DNA of 64,000 nt from positions 62,001 to 126,000 of the forward strand of contig NZ_VXDC01000008.1 in the NCBI RefSeq assembly GCF_008711285.1. The letters run 5' to 3'. The notes under the pieces are model-generated. The model had not been told where the DNA came from and ran no database searches. It saw only the letters and a list, made by a program, of their open reading frames with translations. The stretch is from Roseibium aquae (GTDB taxonomy: Bacteria > Pseudomonadota > Alphaproteobacteria > Rhizobiales > Stappiaceae). The position numbers and the translations under genes are program-made. How positions within the stretch are numbered: the stretch's first letter is position 1; every line of letters starts with the position of its first letter. Shown piece after piece: positions 19,350-28,622 of the stretch.

Positions 19350-19517
19350 TGGGAAATGGGGCTCCGGTTCAGCGGTTCAGGCCCGCAAGCCCTACCAGAT
19401 ACCGCAGACCATGCAAGCGCAGGCGCGGCGATCGGCGGATCGCCGTCCGTTCCGACCGCGGACCGCCCACCGTGGCGGCTCGCCGCAACGTCTGTTACTT
19501 GCCATCATGCTGTCTTC

Positions 19518-19548
19518 ATCCCGGAAACGCCGGAGCGGCGTCCGGGAT
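19518..19548. repeat. REP-like intergenic palindrome
   Basis: An 8-base outer stem (ATCCCGGA at 19518-19525 with TCCGGGAT at 19541-19548), a 2-base bulge and a 5-base inner stem (CGCCG with CGGCG) close on the loop GAG. It sits between the end of pccA and the HAD gene and has no T run. Palindromes with ATCCCGGA/TCCGGGAT arms are common dispersed intergenic elements in alphaproteobacteria. It could also act as a transcript-end hairpin for pccA. Confidence 0.55.
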
Positions 19549-19576
19549 GACCTTTCAACATCGCGCGGCGCCCGGC

Positions 19577-21589
19577 TCAGGAGAATTCCATGATCACCGC
19601 GTCGACGGCCAGGCTATCGCCCGCGGCGGCCTTGATCGCGGTCACCGTGCAGTCGCGTTCGGCGCGCAGCACGTTTTCCATCTTCATGGCCTCCACGATG
19701 GCGAGCTGCTCGCCGGCCTTCACCTCTTGCCCCTCTTCCACCGCGATGGAGACGACAAGTCCCGGCATCGGGCATAGGAGCATCTTTGACGTGTCTGGCG
19801 GCAGTTTTTCCGGCATCAGCGCGTCCAGTTCCGCAATGCGCGGCGACATCACCTTGGTAACGACGGAATAGCCCTGCCAGTCCAGGCGGTAGCCGCCCTT
19901 GACCGGCCGCACCTGCACAGTCATCGGTTTGCCGCCGATGGCCCCGGTCCACATCAAGTCACCCGGCGCCCAGTCGGATTCCACCGAAACAATCGGGCCG
20001 TCATTGACGCTGACATCCAATTCAATCGGCGAGCCGGGATACCCCGCCGCCAGCCGGACATTCACGTAATCCTTGTCGACCTTCACGACCCAGTCTTCGC
20101 GCACCGCCCCCGAATGGGGCCGCAAACGGCCGGTCAGGTGGTCCAGGCGCTCCCGTTGCAGCGCGCCCATGGACAGCGCCACGGCCGCCAGGAGCGCCTT
20201 GGCTTCGGCATCCGGGTCAGTCGGCGCAAAGCCGTCCGGGTACTCATCGGTGATAAAGCTGGTCGCAAGCTCTCCCGAGCGCCAGCGCGGATGGTTCATC
20301 AGCGCCGTCAGGAACGGGACATTGTGCTGGATGCCGTCGACATAGAACGCGTCCAGGGCCTCACTCATTGCATCAATGGCTTCTTCGCGGGTTGGCGCAT
20401 GGGTGATCAGTTTCGCGATCATCGGGTCGTAGAACATGGAGATTTCGGATCCCTCGACGACACCCGTGTCGTTGCGGATCGTCAGCCCCTCGGCCGTCCC
20501 TTCTTCCGGCGGACGGTAGCGCACCAGCCGGCCGATGGACGGCAGGAAATTGCGATACGGGTCTTCGGCGTAGATGCGGCTTTCAACCGACCAGCCGTTC
20601 AGCTTCACATCGTCCTGGGTCATCTGCAGCTTTTCGCCGTAGGCAACGCGGATCATCTGCTCGACCAGGTCGACGCCGGTGACCAGTTCGGTTACCGGGT
20701 GCTCCACCTGCAGGCGTGTATTCATCTCCAGAAAAAAGAAGCTTTTGTCCTGGCCGGCGACGAACTCGACCGTTCCGGCGCTGTCATAGTCTACCGCCTT
20801 GGCAAGAGCGACAGCCTGTTCGCCCATCGCGCGGCGGGTATCCTCATCAAGAAGCGGGGACGGAGCCTCTTCGATAACCTTTTGGTTGCGCCTTTGGATG
20901 GAACACTCGCGCTCACCGAGATAGATCGCATTGCCGTGCTTGTCGCCAAGGACCTGAATTTCGATATGCCGGGGATTTTCGATGAATTTTTCAATGAATA
21001 CGCGGTCGTCACCGAAAGAGGAGGCCGCCTCTGACTTGGATCGCGTATAACCATCTATGACCTCCTCCGCATTCCAGGCAATTCGCATGCCCTTGCCGCC
21101 GCCGCCGGCGGACGCCTTGATCATGACCGGATAACCGATGTCGTCGGCGATCTTCACGGCCTCATCCATACTTTCAATCACCCCCAGATAACCGGGAACG
21201 GTGCTCACATTCGCTTTGCTGGCGAATTTCTTGGATTCGATCTTGTCGCCCATCGCTTCGATGGCATGCGGGTTGGGGCCGATCCAGACGATGCCCTCTT
21301 TCGCCAGCGCTTGGGGAAAGCTGGCCCGTTCCGACAAGAAACCGTAGCCCGGATGCACCGCTTCGGCACCCGTCTCCTTGCAGGCCGCGATGATCTTGTC
21401 GGCCACCAGATAAGACTCGGCGGCAGCAGCCGGTCCGATATGCACCGCTTCGTCGGCCAATTCCACATGCAACGCGTCGCGGTCGGCGTCCGAATAGACC
21501 GCCACCGTCTTGATCCCCATGCGCTTGGCCGTCTTGATGACCCGGCACGCGATTTCCCCCCGGTTGGCAATGAGGATTTTTGAAAACAT
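19577..21589 (-). CDS. pccA: propionyl-CoA carboxylase alpha subunit (biotin carboxylase and biotin carrier)
   Basis: A 670-residue subunit. An N-terminal biotin carboxylase domain starts MFSKILIANRGEIACRVIKT and has the ATP-grasp loop KASAGGGGKGMRIAWN. The linker (BT) region follows. The C-terminal biotinyl domain carries EAMKMENVL with biotinylated Lys636. With PccB it carboxylates propionyl-CoA to methylmalonyl-CoA in the catabolism of odd-chain fatty acids and branched amino acids. pccB is 1.1 kb away on the same strand, with folB and a small secreted-protein gene inserted in the opposite direction. The length and linker fit PccA better than the shorter acetyl-CoA carboxylase AccC. Confidence 0.93.
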   Translation of the reverse strand: MFSKILIANRGEIACRVIKTAKRMGIKTVAVYSDADRDALHVELADEAVHIGPAAAAESYLVADKIIAACKETGAEAVHPGYGFLSERASFPQALAKEGIVWIGPNPHAIEAMGDKIESKKFASKANVSTVPGYLGVIESMDEAVKIADDIGYPVMIKASAGGGGKGMRIAWNAEEVIDGYTRSKSEAASSFGDDRVFIEKFIENPRHIEIQVLGDKHGNAIYLGERECSIQRRNQKVIEEAPSPLLDEDTRRAMGEQAVALAKAVDYDSAGTVEFVAGQDKSFFFLEMNTRLQVEHPVTELVTGVDLVEQMIRVAYGEKLQMTQDDVKLNGWSVESRIYAEDPYRNFLPSIGRLVRYRPPEEGTAEGLTIRNDTGVVEGSEISMFYDPMIAKLITHAPTREEAIDAMSEALDAFYVDGIQHNVPFLTALMNHPRWRSGELATSFITDEYPDGFAPTDPDAEAKALLAAVALSMGALQRERLDHLTGRLRPHSGAVREDWVVKVDKDYVNVRLAAGYPGSPIELDVSVNDGPIVSVESDWAPGDLMWTGAIGGKPMTVQVRPVKGGYRLDWQGYSVVTKVMSPRIAELDALMPEKLPPDTSKMLLCPMPGLVVSIAVEEGQEVKAGEQLAIVEAMKMENVLRAERDCTVTAIKAAAGDSLAVDAVIMEFS

Positions 21590-21839
21590 TTGCGCTCCGC
21601 CCCGAAACTACTCTGGTTGTGTTGTTCGATTTGTAGGCGGTGGTTTTGGGCAGCGCAATATATCCAAAGGATGATCCTGCCCTTCCTGCCCGGCCAGCGC
21701 CTGACCGACAAGCCGGCTTACCTGCCGCCTTTGTGGCAGGCGATGCGGGGAACCGCCTTTTCTTTGCCAACGCAAACCTCTAAACCCGGCGGGCATGGCT
21801 CCCGGACACCCTTGGTCAAGACAAGAAACGACTGATATT

Positions 21840-22211
21840 ATGGACGCTATCCACTTGGAAGACCTCGCCTTTTACGCCTACCACGGGGTTTATGACGAAG
21901 AGGCGCGGCTTGGGCAAAGGTTCCATGTGGACCTGACCTGCTGGCTTGATCTCAAAGCAGCGTCCACAAGCGACGCCTATGGGGATACGGTGTGTTACGG
22001 ATCGCTTGCCAAAGCGGTGGAGCAAACGGTGACGACGACACGCTTCAACCTGATCGAGCGCTTGGCCGGTGCGGTCGCAGAAACTTTGTTCGGCGCTGAC
22101 GAACGCATTCAGAAGGTCCGGGTGCGGATCCATAAACCCGGCGCTCCGCTGCCGATCCCGGCGGGCCGGGTCAGCGTGGAGATCCTGCGGAACCGCCCCG
22201 GCATCACCTGA
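21840..22211 (+). CDS. folB: dihydroneopterin aldolase FolB
   Basis: A 123-residue folate-pathway enzyme. It cleaves 7,8-dihydroneopterin to 6-hydroxymethyl-dihydropterin and glycolaldehyde. Family segments are LEDLAFYAYHGVYDEEARLG, with the catalytic region just after the aromatic FYAYHG, then VCYGSLAKAV, FNLIERLAGAVAE and VRIHKPGAPLPIP. The last of these has the conserved lysine and proline. The start ATG at 21840 gives the normal length; an extension to 21795 has no support. It lies alone between the divergent pccA and the small secreted-protein gene. Confidence 0.93.
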   Translation: MDAIHLEDLAFYAYHGVYDEEARLGQRFHVDLTCWLDLKAASTSDAYGDTVCYGSLAKAVEQTVTTTRFNLIERLAGAVAETLFGADERIQKVRVRIHKPGAPLPIPAGRVSVEILRNRPGIT

Positions 22212-22286
22212 GCGTGATCCGTTTTGCCAAACCGGTGCCGCATTCGCATGCGTAAGGTATGCCGGTGTACGAGTTGAGGACCCGCA

Positions 22287-22598
22287 ATGACCAATCCTCT
22301 CGCTTTCCTTCTCGCGGCAGCCCTGACCGCAGCACTTGCGGTCCCTGCCTTGGCGCAGGCACGCCCGGACCTGCGTACAATGACCTGCGCCCAGGCGCAG
22401 GCTCTTGTCAAACAACGCGGGCAAGTGGTCATGACCACCGGACCTCACACCTATTTCCGGTTTGTCTCCCGCATCAACTACTGCGACAGCTGGGAACAGC
22501 TTTTCGTCAAATATGGCAGCACACGCGACAACCCGAAATGTCCTGTCGCCTATGAATGTAAGGAACCCCTGTTCAACACTTTCAACAGGTTCGACTGA
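22287..22598 (+). CDS. small secreted cysteine-containing hypothetical protein
   Basis: A 103-residue protein with a clear signal peptide (MTNPLAFLLAAALTAALAVP, cleavage likely after ALA near residue 23). The mature part is about 80 residues with four cysteines (MTCAQAQ, NYCDSWEQ, NPKCPVA, YECKEP) that could form two disulfides in the periplasm. The start at 22287 follows GAGGA. The family is not recognised with confidence; it resembles small conserved periplasmic proteins of Hyphomicrobiales. It lies 75 bases after folB and converges on pccB. Confidence 0.75.
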   Translation: MTNPLAFLLAAALTAALAVPALAQARPDLRTMTCAQAQALVKQRGQVVMTTGPHTYFRFVSRINYCDSWEQLFVKYGSTRDNPKCPVAYECKEPLFNTFNRFD

Positions 22599-22605
22599 TT
22601 GCGGG

Positions 22606-22636
22606 ACGGACCGGGGCGGTCAGCGCCCTGGTCCGT
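22606..22636. terminator. hairpin between convergent small secreted-protein gene and pccB
   Basis: A 13-base-pair stem (22606-22618 with 22624-22636, one G-T pair) and a 5-base loop sit between two converging genes. The plus-strand flank has only a short T stretch (CGTTTAAAC), so it may end transcription inefficiently in either direction. Confidence 0.5.
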
Positions 22637-22658
22637 GCTCCGTTTAAACAGCCGCTGC

Positions 22659-24191
22659 TCAAAGCGGAATGTTGTCGTGCTTTTTCCATGGGATCTCGAC
22701 CTTCTTGCTGCGCAACAGGGCAAGGGCCCTGGCCACACGGCGGCGGGTCGAGTGAGGACGGATCACGTCGTCGATATAGCCTCTTTCGGCAGCGACGAAG
22801 GGGTTCGCAAACCGGTCCTCGTAGTCCTTGGTGCGCCGCGCGATCTTGTCGGGTTCGCCAAGTTCTGACCGGTACAGGATCTCCACGGCCCCTTTCGCTC
22901 CCATCACCGCGATCTCGGCGGTCGGCCAGGCATAGTTGATGTCGCCGCGAATGTGTTTCGAGCTCATCACGTCATACGCGCCGCCGTAAGCCTTGCGGGT
23001 GATCACCGTGACCTTCGGCACGGTTGCCTCGGTGAAGGCAAACAGCAGCTTTGCACCATGCTTGATCAGACCGCCATACTCTTGCGCGGTGCCCGGCAGG
23101 AAGCCCGGAACGTCAACGAAAGTCACGATCGGAATGCCGAAACAGTCGCAAAAGCGCACGAACCGGGCGGCCTTGCGGCTGGCATCGGAATCAAGAACAC
23201 CGGCGAGAACCATCGGCTGGTTGGCAACCACGCCCACGGTTCGCCCTTCGATCCGTCCAAAACCGGTAATGATGTTCTTGGCAAAGTTTTCCTGAATCTC
23301 GAAGAAGTCGCCTTCATCCAGCGTCTTCAGAACGAGTTCCTTCATGTCGTAGGGCTTGTTCGGATTGTCCGGAATGAGCGTGTCGAGGCTCATGTCGATC
23401 CGTTCCATATCGTCGTTGCATTCGATCTCGGGCACATCCGCCAGATTGTGCGCCGGGAGGAAGTCGATCAGCCGGCGCATCTGTTGCAGGGCTTCCACGT
23501 CATTATCGAAGGCGCCGTCGGCGATGGAGGACTTCGTGGTGTGGATGGAGGCGCCGCCCAGTTGCTCGGCGGTGACCGTCTCGTTGGTGACAGTCTTGAC
23601 CACGTCCGGGCCGGTCACGAACATGTAGGAGGTGTCTCGCACCATGAAGATGAAATCGGTCATGGCCGGGGAATACACGTCGCCGCCCGCGCAAGGTCCC
23701 ATGATCAGGGAAATCTGCGGGATCACACCGGATGCGAGCACATTGCGCGAAAACACCTCGCCATAGCCGCCCAGCGCCGCAACGCCTTCCTGGATCCGGG
23801 CCCCGCCCGCGTCGAACAGCCCGATCACGGGCGCCCTGTTGCGCAGCGCCATATCCTGCAGCTTGACCATTTTCTCGGCATGGGCCTCGGACAGGGATCC
23901 GCCAAAGACAGTGAAGTCCTTCGAAAACACGTAAACCGTCCGGCCGTTGACCGTACCCCATCCGGTCACCACGCCGTCGCCGGGAATATGCTGTTCGTCC
24001 ATGCCGAAGTCCGTACAGCGATGCTGCTTGAACATGTCGAATTCTTCGAAACTTCCCTCGTCCAGAAGAACCTCGATCCGCTCACGGGCCGTCAGTTTGC
24101 CCCGGTTGTGCTGGGCTTCGATCCGCCGGGCTCCACCCCCCATTTGCGCCGTCTCCCGGCGGCGCTCCAACTCGGCAAGGATTTCTTTCAT
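22659..24191 (-). CDS. pccB: propionyl-CoA carboxylase beta subunit
   Basis: A 510-residue carboxyltransferase subunit that pairs with PccA. Crotonase-fold halves are visible. The N-terminal half has [19 protein letters not shown] and [20 protein letters not shown]. The C-terminal half has [19 protein letters not shown] and [16 protein letters not shown]. The paired glycine-rich oxyanion motifs are intact. The start at 24191 ([13 protein letters not shown]) has GGAG seven bases upstream; the frame start at 24245 is less likely. The C-terminus ends [15 protein letters not shown], typical of PccB proteins. Confidence 0.95.
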   Translation of the reverse strand: MKEILAELERRRETAQMGGGARRIEAQHNRGKLTARERIEVLLDEGSFEEFDMFKQHRCTDFGMDEQHIPGDGVVTGWGTVNGRTVYVFSKDFTVFGGSLSEAHAEKMVKLQDMALRNRAPVIGLFDAGGARIQEGVAALGGYGEVFSRNVLASGVIPQISLIMGPCAGGDVYSPAMTDFIFMVRDTSYMFVTGPDVVKTVTNETVTAEQLGGASIHTTKSSIADGAFDNDVEALQQMRRLIDFLPAHNLADVPEIECNDDMERIDMSLDTLIPDNPNKPYDMKELVLKTLDEGDFFEIQENFAKNIITGFGRIEGRTVGVVANQPMVLAGVLDSDASRKAARFVRFCDCFGIPIVTFVDVPGFLPGTAQEYGGLIKHGAKLLFAFTEATVPKVTVITRKAYGGAYDVMSSKHIRGDINYAWPTAEIAVMGAKGAVEILYRSELGEPDKIARRTKDYEDRFANPFVAAERGYIDDVIRPHSTRRRVARALALLRSKKVEIPWKKHDNIPL

Positions 24192-24437
24192 TCGTTGTCT
24201 CCACACATGCGACTTCGTTGGGTCGTAGCATGCGGTTTTTGGCAAGCAAAGTCAGCACAAGGACGAACCCGCCCAGTAGCCGGGACTGGCGGCGGCGTCC
24301 GTGGTGAGGCGGCCGGAAAACCCACGGCAATCATTTGCCCATGTTCGCGGCAGTGCCGCCTATTTAATCAGCTTGGGTTGCCAACGGGGCTCTGACATGT
24401 TTGCATCAAACAAGCGTCAAACCAAAGCGGAGCGGCC

Positions 24438-25865
24438 ATGGAGGAAAGTGACAGATCCCATTTCAATGAAATGCTGGACAACCAGGGCAACCCCCGCGAA
24501 CCCTACTGTCGGCTGAACGCATGGCTTTCAGAAAAACCTTCAAATTTCTTGTCCCGGAAAAGCAAAGAGGCCGAAACGATATTCCGCCGGCTGGGGATTA
24601 CTTTTGCAGTCTATGGCTCTGACGAAGCCACCGAACGCCTGATCCCGTTCGACCCGATCCCGCGCATCCTGTCCGCCCGGGAGTGGAAGACGATTTCGGC
24701 CGGGATCGATCAACGGGTGCGGGCGTTGAACGCGTTCTTGCGCGACATCTACCATCGCCAGGAAATCATCAAGGCGGGGCGGATCCCTGCGGATCTGGTA
24801 ATCCAGAATGAAGCCTTTCTGCCGGAAATGATCGGCTTCACGCCGCCGCGCAAGGTGTATGCCCATATCATCGGCACCGATCTGGTCCGGGTGTCCGAAG
24901 ACGAATTCTACGTTCTGGAAGACAACACCCGCACCCCGTCTGGCGTGTCCTACATGATGGAAAACCGCGAGACCATGATGCGGATGTTCCCGGACCTTTT
25001 TCAAAGCTACCGCGTCGCGCCCGTCGAGCACTACCCGGACGCTTTGCGGCAGACGCTGGAAAGCGTCGCACCAGACCCAGCCAAGTCGGCGCAAACCGTG
25101 GTGATTCTGACGCCGGGCATTTACAACTCGGCGTATTTTGAGCATGCCTTTCTGGCCGATTCGATGGGTGTGGAACTTGTCGAAGGCCGCGATCTCTTCG
25201 TCGATGAGGGCAAGGTCTTCATGCGCACGACGCGTGAGCCGCAACAGGTCGATGTCATCTATCGGCGGATCGATGACGCGTTTTTAGACCCCCTCACCTT
25301 CCAGCCTGATTCCATGCTGGGCGTTCCCGGTCTCTTCGATGCATACCGGGCCGGCAATGTCACCATCTGCAACGCGCCGGGCACAGGCATTGCCGACGAC
25401 AAGGCGATCTACGCCTATGTTCCGGACATCATCGAGTTCTACACCGGACAAAAGCCGATCTTGAAGAACGTGCCCACATGGAACTGCTCGAAAGACGACG
25501 ATCTGGCCTACGTGCTGGATAATCTGGCGGATATCGTGGTGAAGGAGGTGCACGGGTCCGGCGGGTACGGAATGCTCATCGGGCCGACGGCCTCGAAACG
25601 GGAGATCGCGGAATTCCGCAAGGTGCTGCAAGCCAATCCCGGCAATTACATCGCCCAGCCGACGCTGGCCTTGAGCGCCTGTCCCACGCATGTCGCCTCG
25701 GGTGTTGCCCCTCGGCATGTGGACTTGCGCCCCTTCGTTTTGATCGGCGACCGCGTGCGCATCACGCCGGGCGGCCTGACCCGCGTTGCCCTGAAAAAGG
25801 GCTCGCTTGTGGTGAACTCCTCGCAAGGCGGGGGCACCAAGGATACCTGGGTACTGGAGGACTGA
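24438..25865 (+). CDS. circularly permuted ATP-grasp protein (Anbu cluster)
   Basis: A 475-residue protein of the circularly permuted ATP-grasp type 2 family (formerly DUF404/DUF407). Recognisable segments are FDPIPRILSAREW, AFLRDIYHRQEI, the FYVLEDNTRTPSGVSYMMEN region, NAPGTGIADDKAIYAYVPDI and VVKEVHGSGGYGMLIGP. ATP-grasp enzymes of this kind are thought to form amide or peptide bonds, but the substrate here is unknown. First gene of a compact operon with alpha-E, transglutaminase-like and Anbu genes. The ATG at 24438 follows GGAG. The next gene starts six bases after the stop. Confidence 0.9.
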   Translation: MEESDRSHFNEMLDNQGNPREPYCRLNAWLSEKPSNFLSRKSKEAETIFRRLGITFAVYGSDEATERLIPFDPIPRILSAREWKTISAGIDQRVRALNAFLRDIYHRQEIIKAGRIPADLVIQNEAFLPEMIGFTPPRKVYAHIIGTDLVRVSEDEFYVLEDNTRTPSGVSYMMENRETMMRMFPDLFQSYRVAPVEHYPDALRQTLESVAPDPAKSAQTVVILTPGIYNSAYFEHAFLADSMGVELVEGRDLFVDEGKVFMRTTREPQQVDVIYRRIDDAFLDPLTFQPDSMLGVPGLFDAYRAGNVTICNAPGTGIADDKAIYAYVPDIIEFYTGQKPILKNVPTWNCSKDDDLAYVLDNLADIVVKEVHGSGGYGMLIGPTASKREIAEFRKVLQANPGNYIAQPTLALSACPTHVASGVAPRHVDLRPFVLIGDRVRITPGGLTRVALKKGSLVVNSSQGGGTKDTWVLED

Positions 25866-25871
25866 CGTCGC

Positions 25872-26822
25872 ATGCTGGGCCGGACCGCTGCCTCCCTTTT
25901 CTGGATGTCGCGCTATCACGAGCGGGCACAAAACATCACGAAACTGCTCGAAGTGGCCTATCGCAGCGCGATGGTCAGCCAGCAGGGTGAGAACTCCATT
26001 GATGATTGGCGCTTCACCTTGATGAGTTCGGGCTGCGACTGGGCGTATCAGGCCAAGCATGACGAGATCACACCGCGCAGTGTGATCTCTTTCATGGTGT
26101 TCGACAAGAACAACCCGTCCAGTATCCGCACATGCCTGGAAATGGCGCGCAACAACGCGCGGTCCGTCCGCACCGGTATCACGGCAGAGCTTTGGGAGGC
26201 CATCAACACCACCTGGATCGAGTTTGCCGAAGTGACGCCACAGTCGATCACCCAGGACCGTTTGCCCGACTTCCTGTCCTGGATCAGCCAGCGCTCCCAT
26301 CTTTTTCGAGGCGCGCTGCTGAACACCGTCTTGCGCGACGACGGCTATTTTTTCAGCCAGCTCGGCAATTTCGTCGAGCGGGCCGACAACACAGCGCGGG
26401 TTCTCAATACCCAATACTGGGTCCTGCTGCCAGACAATGACGTGGTCGGAGACGGCTCCATGCAGAACCAGAGATGGAGCGGGCTTTTGCGCGCGCTCTC
26501 CGGACTGCGGAGCTACCGGTTCGCCTACCCCAACGCGGAATTGACCGCTTTCAACGTGGCGGAATTCCTGATCTTGAGAAAGGAGATGCCGCGCTCCCTC
26601 GCCCATTGCTACCAGTGGATCGATGACGTGTCGGATGACCTCGGCCAGTTTTATGGATCCCGGCAGCCGAGCCTAGATCTCGCCTCCGGGCTGTGGCGGG
26701 ATCTCAAGGAAGCGGAGATGCGAGACGTCTATCAGCAGGGGCTGGACGACTTCCTGAACGATTTCATCGTCCGCAACAACGCGTTCGCCCATCAGCTTTC
26801 CAAAGATTACAACTTCGCCTGA
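25872..26822 (+). CDS. alpha-E domain-containing protein (DUF403)
   Basis: A 316-residue, predominantly alpha-helical protein beginning MLGRTAASLFWMSRYHERAQ, the diagnostic start of the alpha-E family. Further conserved pieces are NPSSIRTCLEMARNNARSVR, then LWEAINT and FVERADNTARVLNTQYW. Alpha-E proteins are nearly always encoded next to the permuted ATP-grasp protein and are presumed to form a complex or a substrate-binding partner with it; no activity is established. It lies six bases after the ATP-grasp gene and 28 bases before the transglutaminase-like gene. Confidence 0.92.
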   Translation: MLGRTAASLFWMSRYHERAQNITKLLEVAYRSAMVSQQGENSIDDWRFTLMSSGCDWAYQAKHDEITPRSVISFMVFDKNNPSSIRTCLEMARNNARSVRTGITAELWEAINTTWIEFAEVTPQSITQDRLPDFLSWISQRSHLFRGALLNTVLRDDGYFFSQLGNFVERADNTARVLNTQYWVLLPDNDVVGDGSMQNQRWSGLLRALSGLRSYRFAYPNAELTAFNVAEFLILRKEMPRSLAHCYQWIDDVSDDLGQFYGSRQPSLDLASGLWRDLKEAEMRDVYQQGLDDFLNDFIVRNNAFAHQLSKDYNFA

Positions 26823-26850
26823 TTTTTCCGCCCACCGTAAGGAAGGACCC

Positions 26851-27666
26851 ATGCGGCTTACCGTTCGACACACGACTTCGTACCGCTACGACGCGCCTCC
26901 TGCCAATGCGATGCAGCAACTGCGCCTGACGCCGCCGAAAGCACCGGGTCAAAAGGTGGTTTATTGGGAACTCGACGCGCCGGGGATACAACGGGCCACG
27001 ACCTACCGCGATGCGTTTGGCAATCTCGTGCACATGGTTTCAAGCGACGAGCGTCTCGAAGAGGTGCACATCACGGCCCGCGGGATCGTCGAGACCAGCG
27101 AAACGCATGGTGTGCTCGGTTTTGAAAAAGGCGCGGCGCCCACTCGGATTTTCACCCGGGTCACACCGTTGACGAAGGCGAACCAGGCCATCCGCCGCAT
27201 GACGAACGCGCTGAACCTGGACGATCCGATTCCCGGTCTCCACGACCTGATGCACCTGATCCGCGAGAAGGTGGCCTATCGCGTCGGGGTGACGGAAACC
27301 CACGCAACGGCAGTTTCCGCGCTGGCCACCGGCGAAGGTGTCTGCCAGGACCATGCCCATATTTTCATCGCCGCCGTGCGCGCGGCCGGACTGCCGGCCC
27401 GGTATGTGTCCGGCTATCTGCTTCTGGAGGATCAACAGGAATCGGAGGCCCATCACGCCTGGGCGGAGGTCTTCGTCCAGGATCTTGGCTGGATCGGTTT
27501 CGACATATCCAATGGCATATGCCCCACCGACCACTACATCCGCTTGACCACCGGCCTCGACTCGCGTTCCGCTGCCCCGATACGCGGCATTCGCTTTGGC
27601 GGAAACGACGAAAATCTGAAAGTGGAAGTCGACGTCAGCCAGGGCGCCTTGCAGCAACAGCAGTAG
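26851..27666 (+). CDS. transglutaminase-like cysteine protease family protein (Anbu cluster)
   Basis: A 271-residue protein with the bacterial transglutaminase N-terminal region (RLTVRHTTSYRYDAP) and a transglutaminase core. The catalytic triad is visible: Cys165 in GEGVCQDHAH, His202 in HHAWAEVFV and Asp218 in GFDISNG. Members act as proteases or amidases more often than as cross-linkers. No signal peptide is seen, so it is probably cytoplasmic. AAGGAAGG lies just before the ATG. Third gene of the ATP-grasp/alpha-E/Anbu operon, which suggests that it processes a peptide or isopeptide linked to this system. Confidence 0.92.
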   Translation: MRLTVRHTTSYRYDAPPANAMQQLRLTPPKAPGQKVVYWELDAPGIQRATTYRDAFGNLVHMVSSDERLEEVHITARGIVETSETHGVLGFEKGAAPTRIFTRVTPLTKANQAIRRMTNALNLDDPIPGLHDLMHLIREKVAYRVGVTETHATAVSALATGEGVCQDHAHIFIAAVRAAGLPARYVSGYLLLEDQQESEAHHAWAEVFVQDLGWIGFDISNGICPTDHYIRLTTGLDSRSAAPIRGIRFGGNDENLKVEVDVSQGALQQQQ

Positions 27667-27748
27667 AGCGTCAGTCAGCACGCGGACGACTGTCGCCAGC
27701 GTGCCGCATTCCCGTCCGGCGCGACCGGTGGAAAACAGAGGGAAAGCC

Positions 27749-28480
27749 ATGACCTATTGTGTCGGGTTGAAACTGGATCGCGGGCTCGTGTTTGCCGCCG
27801 ATACCCGCACCAATGCGGGGGTGGACAACATCGCCACTTTCAAGAAGCTTCATCTTTGGGAGGATCCGGGCGAGCGCGTGATCGTGCTGCTGTCGGCGGG
27901 CAATCTGGCCGTGACCCAGGCCGTCGTTTCGCTGTTGACCGAGCACATCAACAGTGCCAGCGAAGACCACCAGACCCTGATGACCGTGAACACCATGTTC
28001 CAGGCCGCCCGTCTGGTGGGCAGTGCCGTACGGGAGGTCAAGACGATCGACGGCGAGGCCCTGGCCGCTTCGGCTGACAGCTTCATGGTCACCTTCATTC
28101 TGGGCGGCCAGATCAAGGGGGAGCCGCCGCGGCTGTTCCAGATCTATGCGGCGGGTAACTTCATCGAAGTATCCGACGACACCCCGTTCCTGCAAATCGG
28201 CGAGCACAAATACGGGAAGCCGATCCTTGACCGCGTCACACGCACGGACATGCGCTTGAGCGAAGCGGCCAAGCTCGTTCTCTTGTCCTTCGATTCCACG
28301 CTTCGCTCGAACTTGTCCGTCGGGATGCCCATCGATCTGCTGCTTTACCGCACGGACAGCTTTTCGGCGGACCGGCAATGGCGCGTGGAACAAGACGATC
28401 CCTATTTCCAGAAACTCTCCGCCGCCTGGTCGGAAAAGCTGCGGGCCGCATTCGCGGATATTCAAGAACCCGACCTTTAG
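27749..28480 (+). CDS. anbu: Anbu, proteasome-type beta-subunit homologue
   Basis: A 243-residue Ntn-hydrolase of the 20S proteasome superfamily (Anbu, the bacterial proteasome-like peptidase). After removal of Met1 the N-terminal nucleophile is Thr1 (TYCVGLKLDRGLVFAADTRT), with Asp17 and Lys32 matching the proteasomal catalytic set. The C-terminal body (YAAGNFIEVSDDTPFLQIGE and onward) fits the family. The start is fixed at 27749 because threonine must follow Met; AGAGGGAAA lies upstream. Fourth gene of the operon. Anbu particles assemble into open rings, and their natural substrates are unknown. No proteasomal ATPase or Pup-like gene is in the window. Confidence 0.93.
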   Translation: MTYCVGLKLDRGLVFAADTRTNAGVDNIATFKKLHLWEDPGERVIVLLSAGNLAVTQAVVSLLTEHINSASEDHQTLMTVNTMFQAARLVGSAVREVKTIDGEALAASADSFMVTFILGGQIKGEPPRLFQIYAAGNFIEVSDDTPFLQIGEHKYGKPILDRVTRTDMRLSEAAKLVLLSFDSTLRSNLSVGMPIDLLLYRTDSFSADRQWRVEQDDPYFQKLSAAWSEKLRAAFADIQEPDL

Positions 28481-28622
28481 AGCGTCTCCTGACCGGATCG
28501 GAGCGTGCCGCGTCATCCTCACCAAGATTTGCTCTGAAAGCCGGATTGCGGGTCCGCGCGCCGTGGCGTTCAACCCTTTGTCATATCAGCTTCTTACAAA
28601 GGCCGGTCACACCAGGAGGCCA

